Shown piece by piece: positions 51,810-59,136 of a stretch of 64,000 nt of DNA; the first letter of the stretch is position 1; the number at the start of each line of letters is the position of its first letter. The DNA is from Salipiger abyssi. GTDB taxonomy: Bacteria > Pseudomonadota > Alphaproteobacteria > Rhodobacterales > Rhodobacteraceae. The stretch spans positions 2,232,001 to 2,296,000 of the forward strand of contig NZ_CP015093.1 of NCBI RefSeq assembly GCF_001975705.1, written 5' to 3'. The position numbers were made by a program, and so were the translations under genes. The notes beneath the pieces were generated by a model. That model was not told the DNA's origin. It made no database searches and was given only the letters and a program-made list of their open reading frames with translations.

Positions 51810-52337
51810 TTACACCTCCGCCGGCGTCGTCAGACGCTCGACCAGTTTCAGGGCGGCGGCGACCGCCAGCAGCGCGCCACCGAAGGCGATGGCATATTGA
51901 TAGGGGCCGACCCGTCCGAGCCAGACCAGCGCCTCGATCCCAGTGCTGGAGGCAAGCGCGTCGGCGGCGGATTTCAGGCCAGAGGCGGTGACATCGCCCC
52001 GGCGCATGGCAAAGACATGGCCCGCATAGGCCAGCGCCGCGCCGGTGATCACGGTGGCCACATCGGAAAACAAAAACAGGATCCGGCGCACCCGTGCAGA
52101 CAGCGTGTCGACCAGCACGGTAAAGCGGATGTGGCTGTCGGTCAGATAGGCGAGTGCGAGGCCAAACATCACGCCGTAGATCGTCAGGTAGATCGGCAGC
52201 TCCTCTCCCCAGGTGACCGAACGGCCCACCGTGTAGCGGCGCAGCGAGTTGAAGAAGATCACGACGAAGACCAGCGCCATCGACGCTCCGGCTCCGAAGC
52301 CGCATACCCAACGTGCGAGCTTGATCAGTCTGTCCAC
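51810..52337 (-). CDS. dctQ: TRAP transporter small permease (DctQ)
   Basis: A 175-residue protein with four membrane segments (about 13-33, 50-70, 88-110, 134-155). VIFFNSLRRYTVGRSVTWGE, then ELPIYLTIYGVMFGLALAY is the DctQ signature. GTG start at 52337 (MDRLIKLARWV). It stabilises the large permease and helps dock the binding protein. Lies between dctP and dctM. Confidence 0.93.
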   Translation of the reverse strand: MDRLIKLARWVCGFGAGASMALVFVVIFFNSLRRYTVGRSVTWGEELPIYLTIYGVMFGLALAYLTDSHIRFTVLVDTLSARVRRILFLFSDVATVITGAALAYAGHVFAMRRGDVTASGLKSAADALASSTGIEALVWLGRVGPYQYAIAFGGALLAVAAALKLVERLTTPAEV

Positions 52338-52363
52338 GGGAGAGTTCCTTCAAAAGGTCCGGA

Positions 52364-52380
52364 CCGGCGCGATCCGCCGG
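52364..52380 (-). promoter_or_regulatory. Intercistronic hairpin between dctP and dctQ
   Basis: CCGGCG and CGCCGG pair around CGATC (52364-52380), extended by flanking G/C pairs. A 67-bp gap follows the dctP stop. It probably attenuates or processes the message so that the binding protein is made in excess of the permease. Confidence 0.5.
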
Positions 52381-52404
52381 CCCGGGCAAAAGTTGGATCA
52401 GGGA

Positions 52405-53415
52405 TTATTCCGAGGCCGCGGCCACGGCGTCCTGAAGCCGGTCGATCCACTCGGCATCGTCGCCCAGCTCTTCACGCAGGTAGGAGACCACGGCGGGCTG
52501 TGCCGCATCGGCAAAGGCCTGAAGCTCTTCTGCCGTCGGGCTGTAGACCTGCATGCCCTCGTCCTGCACCTTGGTCACGCCCTCGGCGGTGTTCCACTGC
52601 TGGATGGAGCGGCCCATATTGCCGGCCACGATGGCGGCTTTCTGGATCACTTCCTGCTGCGCCGGCTCAAGCCCCTGGAAGAACTCGTCCGAGATCAGGA
52701 GGAAGTCGGCGGCATACACATGGCCGTCAAGCGTCATGTATTGCTGAAGCTTGTGCAGCCCGTTGTTGTAGATCACGCCGACCGGGTTTTCCTGACCGTC
52801 CACGACGCCGGTGGAAAGCGCGTTGGGCAGCTCGGTCCAGGCGATGGGGGTGGGCTCGCCACCGAGCGCGCCGACCATCTCGATATAGAGCGGGATCGGC
52901 TGCACGCGGAACTTCAGCCCTTCCATATCGGCGGGGGTGCGGATCTCGCGCTCGGAATTGGTGAAGTTGCGGAAGCCGGTTTCACCGTATGCCAGCGTGC
53001 GCAGCCCGGTCTGTTCGAGGCAGTGCTCGGCCAGCGCGTCGCCGAACTCGCCGTCCAGAACTTCCCAGGCGAGCGGTGCCGAGGAGAAGGTGTAGGGGAT
53101 GTCCAGCACCGAGGCCGCCGGGCAGATCTTGGACATGGCGCCGGAGACCAGCACCACCTGGGTCAGCCCGTCCTGCGCCTGGCTCACCAGCTCGTCCTCG
53201 TTGCCGAGCGCGCCGGCGGGGAACAGCTCGACCGTCAGGTCGCTTTCGCCTTCGACGATGTTCTTGAAGATCTGCGCCGCGGCGCCTTTCTTGGAGCCGG
53301 TCCAGTCATCCGGGTCCACATGGGCGACGCGCAGCGTCTGTGCGTTTGCGGCGGCGGCGAAGAGCCCCGCGCAGAGCGCCGCCGTGGCGGCAAGGGTCTT
53401 GGTTTGGAAACGCAT
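52405..53415 (-). CDS. dctP: TRAP transporter substrate-binding protein (DctP)
   Basis: A 336-residue periplasmic receptor. Signal peptide MRFQTKTLAATAALCAGLFA, ending AAANA, then QTLRVAHVD. DctP markers: SDLTVELFPAGALGNEDELV, SQAQDG, GLKFRVQPIPLYIEMVGALG, then TPIAWTELPNALSTGVVDGQ and ENP, where the conserved Arg (F-R-V) normally contacts the ligand's carboxylate. ATG 53415 follows GGGAGGA. The open frame extends upstream through the dehydrogenase gene but that part is a shadow. Confidence 0.94.
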   Translation of the reverse strand: MRFQTKTLAATAALCAGLFAAAANAQTLRVAHVDPDDWTGSKKGAAAQIFKNIVEGESDLTVELFPAGALGNEDELVSQAQDGLTQVVLVSGAMSKICPAASVLDIPYTFSSAPLAWEVLDGEFGDALAEHCLEQTGLRTLAYGETGFRNFTNSEREIRTPADMEGLKFRVQPIPLYIEMVGALGGEPTPIAWTELPNALSTGVVDGQENPVGVIYNNGLHKLQQYMTLDGHVYAADFLLISDEFFQGLEPAQQEVIQKAAIVAGNMGRSIQQWNTAEGVTKVQDEGMQVYSPTAEELQAFADAAQPAVVSYLREELGDDAEWIDRLQDAVAAASE

Positions 53416-53447
53416 GAAAAGTCCTCCCTCTTGCGTTCTAGCGTGTC

Positions 53448-54359
53448 TCAGGTTCCCGCCGGCTGGGCCGGGCGGGTATCGAAGGCGTCGAATGTCGCCC
53501 TCATGCGGTCGGGACAGGCGGGCCGCCCCGTGAAAAGCTCGAAGGCGCGCACCGCCTGGAATACCGCCATGCCGGTGCCCGGAAGCACCCGGCAGCCCTT
53601 GGCGCGCGCGGTCCTGAGCAGCTCGGTTTCGAGCGGGAAATAGACGATATCGGCGACCCACATGGCCGGGTCGATGAAAGAAGCCGGCACCGCCATGCCG
53701 GGCAGCTTGGCCATGCCCATGGGGGTGGCGTTGACGATGCCGTCGGGCCGGTCGGCGCCGCTCAGCGCTTCGGTCGAGGGGACGGCCCCCGCCACGGTGC
53801 CGGGGCGGTTGGTCATCACCTGCTCGGCGAGCTGCGCGGCGCGGGCCGCGTCGGTGTCGAGGATCGACAGCCGCCGCACGCCGCAATCGGCGAGCGCATG
53901 GGCGACGGCAACACCCGCGCCGCCGGCGCCGGCGAGCAGCACATGCTCCACAGCCTCGCCGGCCAGGCCGCGCCGGAAGCTTTCTGCAAACCCCCAGAGA
54001 TCGGTATTGTGGCCGACCCGGCGCCCGTCGCGCAGCACCACGGTGTTCACGGCACCAACCGCGCGGGCATTGTCGGAAAGCTCGTCGAGCAGCCCGATGA
54101 CCTCGATCTTGTAGGGGTAGGTGACGTTGAGCCCGTCGAAACCGCAGGCCTCGGCGCTTTCCAGCATCGTCTTCAGCGTGATTTCGCGGCGGGCGGGTTC
54201 GTCCATGTCGAGGATGCGATAGACTGCCCCCAGCCCCTGCGCCGCGGCTTCCTCCATATGCATGCGCGGGGTGCGCGACAGCGCGATCCCGCGGCCGATG
54301 AGACCGGCCAGCATGGGGCGTTCCGTGGCGACGGGCTGATCCAAGAGCTTCTCCTCCAT
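53448..54359 (-). CDS. Shikimate/quinate dehydrogenase-like protein (AroE family)
   Basis: A 303-residue NAD(P)-dependent dehydrogenase. Substrate-binding part: LIGRGIALSRTPRMHMEEAA, DGLNVTYPYKIEVI with catalytic Lys, NTVVLRDGRRVGHNTDLWGF with catalytic Asp. Rossmann part: LLAGAGGAGVAVAHALADCG, then IVNATPMGM. First gene of the catabolic operon, so it probably oxidises shikimate or quinate to 3-dehydro products that the dehydratase consumes, rather than serving aromatic synthesis. ATG 54359 is used; an in-frame TTG at 54380 is possible. Divergent from the TetR gene across two operators. Confidence 0.88.
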   Translation of the reverse strand: MEEKLLDQPVATERPMLAGLIGRGIALSRTPRMHMEEAAAQGLGAVYRILDMDEPARREITLKTMLESAEACGFDGLNVTYPYKIEVIGLLDELSDNARAVGAVNTVVLRDGRRVGHNTDLWGFAESFRRGLAGEAVEHVLLAGAGGAGVAVAHALADCGVRRLSILDTDAARAAQLAEQVMTNRPGTVAGAVPSTEALSGADRPDGIVNATPMGMAKLPGMAVPASFIDPAMWVADIVYFPLETELLRTARAKGCRVLPGTGMAVFQAVRAFELFTGRPACPDRMRATFDAFDTRPAQPAGT

Positions 54360-54383
54360 AGGCGCTTCGATTCGTCGCAATAA

Positions 54384-54430
54384 TGAACCAACCGGTTAAT
54401 TCGGTCAATCCAATTGAACCCACGGGTTAA
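54384..54430. promoter_or_regulatory. Twin palindromic operators between dehydrogenase and TetR genes
   Basis: Two sites of identical pattern TGAACC-N4-GGTTAA, at 54384-54399 (N4 = AACC) and 54415-54430 (N4 = CACG). They are 31 bp apart, about three helical turns. The second overlaps a TAAAAT -10-like box. Likely binding sites of the adjacent TetR regulator, controlling both directions. Confidence 0.8.
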
Positions 54431-54481
54431 AATGTTACCATGGCCGGGCGGCGTGCGTGCCGGTCGGAGGGGAGAGCACTG

Positions 54482-55144
54482 TTGGACAAACCTGCCAAGC
54501 TCAGGAGCTGGAAGCAAAATCCCGAGGCGGTGCGGGCGGATATCCTGCGCGTGGCGCGCGCGGAGTTCGCCCGGACCGGCCTGTCGCGGACGCGGATCGA
54601 CGACATCGCCGCCAAGACCAAAACCTCCAAGCGGATGGTCTTTTACTATTTCGGCGACAAGGAATCGCTCTATCAGGCGGTGCTGGAGGAGGCCTATGCG
54701 GAAGTACGCGCCGGCGAGGCGGAGCTCGATCTCGAAGATCTCGCGCCGGATCACGCGCTGCGCAAGCTGGTGGAATTCACCTTCGACCACCACCGCCGGA
54801 ACCCGGATTTCATCCGCCTGGTCATGGTCGAGAACATTCATGACGGCAGCCATATGCGCAATATCGAGCGGCTGGCGGAGCAGAACGTCGCGGCGATCCG
54901 CGTGCTGGAGCGGATCTGCGAGGCGGGCCGGTCGAGCGGCCTGTTCCGCGAGGATATCTCGCCGCTGGCGCTGCACTGGCGGATCAGCGCGATGAGCTTT
55001 TTCAACGTCTCCAACCGCGCGACCTTTACGCTCAATTTCGGTGACAGCCTGTTCGACGAGGAGGGGCAGGCGCTGCTGCGCGAGGAGGCGGCGCGCAGCA
55101 TCGTGCTCTCGGCGCTCAGGAACCCCGGCGGTGCGAGCGTCTGA
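54482..55144 (+). CDS. TetR/AcrR-family regulator of the hydroaromatic catabolic operon
   Basis: About 220 residues. N-terminal helix-turn-helix: VRADILRVARAEFARTGLSR, TRIDDIAAKTKTSKRMVFYY, FGDKESLYQAVL. The C-terminal ligand domain (about 75-210) is of the TetR_C type seen in regulators of aromatic-acid genes. The start is uncertain: TTG 54482 has GGAGGGG upstream and clears the operators; ATG 54440 adds 14 residues but has no ribosome site. It lies divergent from the dehydrogenase-dctPQM-dehydratase operon. Expected to repress it until the substrate or an intermediate binds. Confidence 0.87.
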   Translation: MDKPAKLRSWKQNPEAVRADILRVARAEFARTGLSRTRIDDIAAKTKTSKRMVFYYFGDKESLYQAVLEEAYAEVRAGEAELDLEDLAPDHALRKLVEFTFDHHRRNPDFIRLVMVENIHDGSHMRNIERLAEQNVAAIRVLERICEAGRSSGLFREDISPLALHWRISAMSFFNVSNRATFTLNFGDSLFDEEGQALLREEAARSIVLSALRNPGGASV

Positions 55145-55186
55145 CGGCTCGGCTGTTTGGCGAACGGATCCAGGGGCCCGATGTGA

Positions 55187-55214
55187 CAAAGCCCGCCGGT
55201 GTCGGCGGGCTTTG
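55187..55214. terminator. Bidirectional hairpin between tetR and tctA
   Basis: A perfect 12-bp stem (arms CAAAGCCCGCCG and CGGCGGGCTTTG) with GTGT loop, in the 91-bp gap between convergent genes. A short T-rich run follows on the plus strand (GATTTCTCTC). Confidence 0.75.
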
Positions 55215-55235
55215 CGATTTCTCTCAGGTGCGAGG

Positions 55236-56774
55236 TCAGTCGCTGATGGCGCCTTCGCTGTCGCGGCGGGCATGCATCCGGGCCTTGACCCGGGCGCCGA
55301 TGATCAGCGGCAGCACAAAGCCGATGATCGCGATGGCCCAGAGCGCGATGGAGAGCGGGCTGTCGACCAGCGTCCACCAGTTGCCGTTGTCGATGGTGAC
55401 CGCGCGGCGCAGGTTGTTCTCCATCGCGTTGCCCAGCAGCGTGCCCAGGATGATCGGCACCAGCGGCACGTCCAGCTTGCGCAGCCCCCAGCCCATCATC
55501 CCGAAGCCGATCATCACCAGCAGGTCGAAGGTCGAGCCCGAGATGCCGTAGATGCCGACAAAGCTCACCATCGCCACGATGGGCATCAGGATGCGCGAGG
55601 GCACCATGAGCACTCGGGTGAACAGGCCGACCATCGGGATGTTCATCGCAAGCAGCATGATATTGGCGATGAACAGCGCCGCGATCAGCCCCCAAACCAC
55701 GTCCGGGTTCTGGGTGAAGAGCAGCGGCCCCGGCGTGATGTTGAGCGCCAGCAGCACCGCCAGAAGCACCGCCGTCGTGCCCGATCCCGGCACGCCGAGC
55801 GCCAGCATCGGCACAAGCGCCCCGCCGGCGGCGGCGTTGTTGCCGGCCTCGGGCGCCGCGACGCCGCGGGGATCGCCGGTGCCAAAGGTGTTCTCGCGGT
55901 CCACCAGACGCTTTTCCATCGAGTAGGAGATGAAGGAGCCGAGCGAGGCGCCCGCACCGGGCAGGACGCCGGCGACAAACCCCAGCAGCGACGTGCGCAG
56001 CATCGTCGGCGTGCATTGCTTCAGCATGGAAAGCGGCGGGTAGAGCTTGCCGATGGAGATCTTCTTGCCTTCCGCATCGGAGCCGCCATGGCGGTTTTCG
56101 AGAAAGATGAACACTTCGGAAAGGGCAAAGAGCCCAACGATGGCGACGAGGAAATCGAGCCCGTCATAGAGATGCACTTCGCCGAAGGTGAAGCGCGGCA
56201 CACCGGTCTGGGTATCGACGCCGATGGTGGCGAGGCCGAGGCCGAGCGCCGCCGCGAAGGCCGATTTCGCCTGATTTGTCGAGGACACGCCGCCCAGCGT
56301 CATGAAGGCCAGCGCGAAGAGGGCGAAATACTCCGCAGGACCGAAGAGCAGCGCGATCTTCACCAGCTGCGGCGCCAGCAGGATCAGCCCCCAGGTCGCG
56401 ATGAAGGCGCCGATGAAGGAGGCCACTCCGGAGAGCGACAGCGCCTCTCCCGCCATGCCCTTCCTGGCCATCGGGTGGCCGTCGAGGCAGGTCATCATCG
56501 CCGGTTCGTCGCCGGGAATGTTGAGCAGGATCGACGAGATCCGCCCGCCATACATGGCGCCGTAATAGACCGAGGTCAGCAGGATCAGCGAGGGCGTCGC
56601 GCCCAGCCCCATGGTGAAGGCCAGCGGGATCAGAATCGCCACGCCGTTCGACGGGCCGAGGCCGGGCAGCGCGCCCATGATCGTGCCCAGAAAGCAGCCC
56701 AGCAGCGCCAGCAGCAGGTTCTGCCAGGTGATGGCGATGGCAAAGCCGTCGCCGAGATTTGCAAGAATATCCAT
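55236..56774 (-). CDS. tctA: Tripartite tricarboxylate transporter large permease (TctA)
   Basis: A 512-residue protein with about 12 membrane segments. TctA signatures: GTIMGALPGLGPSNGVAILI, PLAF near the N terminus, VYYGAMYGGRISSILLNIPG, and GVLPGAGASLGSFISYSMEK, then ALGVPGSGTTAVLLAVLL in the second half. Na+-driven import of citrate-like or other carboxylates. ATG 56774; tctB is ten bases upstream. Last gene of the tctCBA operon. Confidence 0.95.
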   Translation of the reverse strand: MDILANLGDGFAIAITWQNLLLALLGCFLGTIMGALPGLGPSNGVAILIPLAFTMGLGATPSLILLTSVYYGAMYGGRISSILLNIPGDEPAMMTCLDGHPMARKGMAGEALSLSGVASFIGAFIATWGLILLAPQLVKIALLFGPAEYFALFALAFMTLGGVSSTNQAKSAFAAALGLGLATIGVDTQTGVPRFTFGEVHLYDGLDFLVAIVGLFALSEVFIFLENRHGGSDAEGKKISIGKLYPPLSMLKQCTPTMLRTSLLGFVAGVLPGAGASLGSFISYSMEKRLVDRENTFGTGDPRGVAAPEAGNNAAAGGALVPMLALGVPGSGTTAVLLAVLLALNITPGPLLFTQNPDVVWGLIAALFIANIMLLAMNIPMVGLFTRVLMVPSRILMPIVAMVSFVGIYGISGSTFDLLVMIGFGMMGWGLRKLDVPLVPIILGTLLGNAMENNLRRAVTIDNGNWWTLVDSPLSIALWAIAIIGFVLPLIIGARVKARMHARRDSEGAISD

Positions 56775-56784
56775 GACGGCCTCC

Positions 56785-57216
56785 TCAGAACCCGAACGGG
56801 CCGCGAGCCAGCGACAACCCGAGCGCGAGATGGAAGATAACGTAGATGCCCACCGAGGTGCCGACGCCCACGGCGACCGCTTCGAGCGGCGCCGAGCCGA
56901 GCCGCCAGGCGAGATAGGCGGCGGCAAAGGCGGTGGCGATGACAAAGCCGGCGACGGGCAGCATCTCGGCATAGAGGATCATCACGACGACTGCGGCGCC
57001 GATCTCGGCCAGGCGGCCAAGTGCGGGCCAGGCGGGTTCGGCATCCGGGCGCAGCGCGATGACCGCGCTCGACAGGCCGAGGATGCCGGCAATGATCAGG
57101 GGGAAGGCCTTGGGACCGACGGCATCCGAGAGGAAGCTCTCCTCGATCGCAAAGGCTGCAACGACGTAGCCGAGGGCGAGCAGCATGCCGACGACACCGA
57201 AGATACGATCGCTCAT
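56785..57216 (-). CDS. tctB: Tripartite tricarboxylate transporter small permease (TctB)
   Basis: A 143-residue protein with four membrane segments (about 6-22, 40-55, 70-100, 115-135), the usual size and topology of TctB. The stretch DAVGPKAFPLIIAGILGLSS is a common TctB feature. Lies between tctC and tctA. Confidence 0.9.
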   Translation of the reverse strand: MSDRIFGVVGMLLALGYVVAAFAIEESFLSDAVGPKAFPLIIAGILGLSSAVIALRPDAEPAWPALGRLAEIGAAVVVMILYAEMLPVAGFVIATAFAAAYLAWRLGSAPLEAVAVGVGTSVGIYVIFHLALGLSLARGPFGF

Positions 57217-57266
57217 GGCGGATCTCCTCTTGTCTGGGTGTCAGGTTGTCAGGGGGTCGGGAAAGA

Positions 57267-57296
57267 CCGGGTGCCGCACGGCTGCGCGGCACCCGG
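57267..57296 (-). promoter_or_regulatory. Intercistronic hairpin between tctC and tctB
   Basis: A perfect 11-bp stem, arms CCGGGTGCCGC (57267-57277) and GCGGCACCCGG (57286-57296), loop of eight. It lies about 20 bases after the tctC stop, with no T tract on the minus strand. Likely reduces read-through or protects the 3' end of the tctC message, giving more binding protein than permease. Confidence 0.65.
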
Positions 57297-57317
57297 CAAG
57301 TGTTCCGTGAGTGCGGA

Positions 57318-58295
57318 TTACTTGATGATGCCGATTTCTTTGGAGATCGACTGAATGCGGGCGACGGAATCCTCGACAAAGCCCTGGAACGCGTCACCCT
57401 GAAGGTCGAGCGGGGCCAGACCGTTGGCAGCCATCACCTCTTTCCAGGCATCCGATGCGTAGAGCTCTCCGATCTTGGAGACCCAGGCGTCATAGGCCTC
57501 GTCCGACATGCCGCCCGGGGCATAGAAGCCGCGCCAGTTGGCGCCGATGGCGTCGATGCCCTGTTCGCGGGCGGTGGGGAACTCGGCGAATTCGCCGCCC
57601 AGGCGCTCGGGGGCGAGGATCGCGATGACCCGGATATCGCCGGAGTCGACAAAGCCCTTGGCTTCGGAAATGTCGCCGGTGAAGCCCTGGACGGAGCCCG
57701 CCAGAAGCTGTGTCACCGCCTCGCCGCCGCCGTCGAAGGCGATGTATTTCACCTTGCGCACGTCCTCGACGCCATAGGCGTCCGCCGCGATCAGCACCTT
57801 GAGGTGATCCCAGCCGCCCACGGCCGAACCGCCGGCAATCGAAACCGAGGTCGGGTCGGCCTTGATCTGGTCGAGCAGCTCCGGCAGCGTCTCGATCTCG
57901 CTGTCGGCGGCGACGGCGATCACGCCGTAGTCGGCGCCGACCGAGGCGAGCCAGCGCACCTGATCCATGGTGTTGCCGGGATAGGCGCCCTGAGCGAGAC
58001 GGGTGGCCGTGGCCGAGGATGCGGCGACGATCAGGTCGTCATCGTCACTGCGCTTGTTGACCACTTCGGCAAAGGCCACGCCGCCACCGCCACCGGCGAG
58101 GTTCACGACCTGCATGGTCTGGTCGATCAGGCCCTGATCCTGAAGCGACTTGCCGACCTGGCGGCAGGTGAAATCCCAGCCGCCGCCCGGGTTGGCCGGT
58201 GCGATGCATTCGGGGTTCTCCTGCGCCGAGGCCGCAATGGCGGACAGCGACAGGGCGACGGCGGCAATCGCGCCGCGGGTTGCGGTAAGTTTCAT
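57318..58295 (-). CDS. tctC: Tripartite tricarboxylate transporter substrate-binding protein (TctC)
   Basis: A 325-residue periplasmic receptor. Signal peptide MKLTATRGAIAAVALSLSAI, ending AASAQ. TctC/Bug family markers: CIAPANPGGGWDFTCRQVGK, VVNLAGGGGGVAFAEVVNKR, GGWDHLKVLIAADAYGVEDV, and IGANWRGFYAPGGMSDEAYD. Two cysteines near the mature N terminus (ECIA, FTCR) may form a disulfide. ATG 58295. First gene of tctCBA and divergent from tctDE. Confidence 0.94.
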   Translation of the reverse strand: MKLTATRGAIAAVALSLSAIAASAQENPECIAPANPGGGWDFTCRQVGKSLQDQGLIDQTMQVVNLAGGGGGVAFAEVVNKRSDDDDLIVAASSATATRLAQGAYPGNTMDQVRWLASVGADYGVIAVAADSEIETLPELLDQIKADPTSVSIAGGSAVGGWDHLKVLIAADAYGVEDVRKVKYIAFDGGGEAVTQLLAGSVQGFTGDISEAKGFVDSGDIRVIAILAPERLGGEFAEFPTAREQGIDAIGANWRGFYAPGGMSDEAYDAWVSKIGELYASDAWKEVMAANGLAPLDLQGDAFQGFVEDSVARIQSISKEIGIIK

Positions 58296-58406
58296 GTGTT
58301 CCTCCTCAGGGTTCTGCACGGCGCACTCCCACGCGCCGGAAGACATCCCCGCAGGGCCGGACCTTGCGATCCCTTTCCTGCGGGTTGCGGATGTGTAACC
58401 GTTGTT

Positions 58407-58434
58407 CCTGTCACGAAGCTGTCACCGCGACAGG
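58407..58434. promoter_or_regulatory. Candidate TctD-binding region: tandem TGTCAC repeats
   Basis: TGTCAC occurs at 58409-58414 and 58420-58425, an 11-bp period typical of OmpR/PhoB-class regulator sites. CCTGTC (58407-58412) and GACAGG (58429-58434) also form an inverted repeat around them. It lies in the 169-bp divergent region between tctC and tctD. Confidence 0.6.
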
Positions 58435-58464
58435 TTGGCGGGTGTCAGGAGGGGAACGGCCGCG

Positions 58465-59136
58465 ATGCGCATCTTGATGGTCGAGGATGCCGAGGATCTG
58501 GCGGAGGGGGTGATCGCCCATCTCGCCCGCTCGGGCGTCGTCTGCGATCTTGCCCCCAGCATCGAGGACGCCCGCGATTGCCGCGCGGTACAGCGCTATG
58601 ACGCGGTCCTTCTCGATATCAACCTGCCCGACGGTTCCGGCCTGTCGCTGCTTCGCGAGATGCGTGGCACCGGCGACCGCACGCCGGTTCTCATGCTGAC
58701 GGCGCTGTCCTCGGTCGATGACCGCGTCGTCGCGCTCGACCAGGGCGCCGACGATTATCTCGGCAAACCCTTCGATCAGCGCGAGCTGGAGGCGCGGCTG
58801 CGCGCGCTGGTGCGGCGCGAGACCGACCGCAAACAGGAACGGATCACGCTGGGCGCGCTGACCTATGCGCCCAAGGATCGCAGCGCCAGCCTGAACGGGC
58901 GGCAGCTCGATCTCACCCGGCGCGAGGCGGCGCTCCTGGACATGCTGATCCGCCACCGGGGGCAATACCTGTCGAAGACGCGGCTTTACGATTCGCTCTA
59001 CGGTTTTGAGGACGCCGATGTCGGCGTGAACGCGATCGAGCTTTATATCGCGCGGCTGCGCAAGAAATTCGCCGGCACCGATGTGAGCATCGCCACCCAG
59101 CGCGGCGTGGGCTACCGGATCGGGCAGGATGAGTGA
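58465..59136 (+). CDS. tctD: OmpR-family response regulator (TctD-like)
   Basis: A 223-residue two-domain regulator. Receiver: acidic pair in ILMVEDAEDLA, phospho-acceptor D51 (AVLLDINLPDGSG), conserved T/S and K (MLTAL; GKPFDQRELEARLRAL). Winged-helix DNA-binding C terminus: DLTRREAALLDMLIRHRGQY, then GVNAIELYIARLRKKF. ATG 58465 with AGGAGGGG upstream. It overlaps the kinase gene by eight bases. Expected to activate tctCBA in response to the transported acid. Confidence 0.93.
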   Translation: MRILMVEDAEDLAEGVIAHLARSGVVCDLAPSIEDARDCRAVQRYDAVLLDINLPDGSGLSLLREMRGTGDRTPVLMLTALSSVDDRVVALDQGADDYLGKPFDQRELEARLRALVRRETDRKQERITLGALTYAPKDRSASLNGRQLDLTRREAALLDMLIRHRGQYLSKTRLYDSLYGFEDADVGVNAIELYIARLRKKFAGTDVSIATQRGVGYRIGQDE

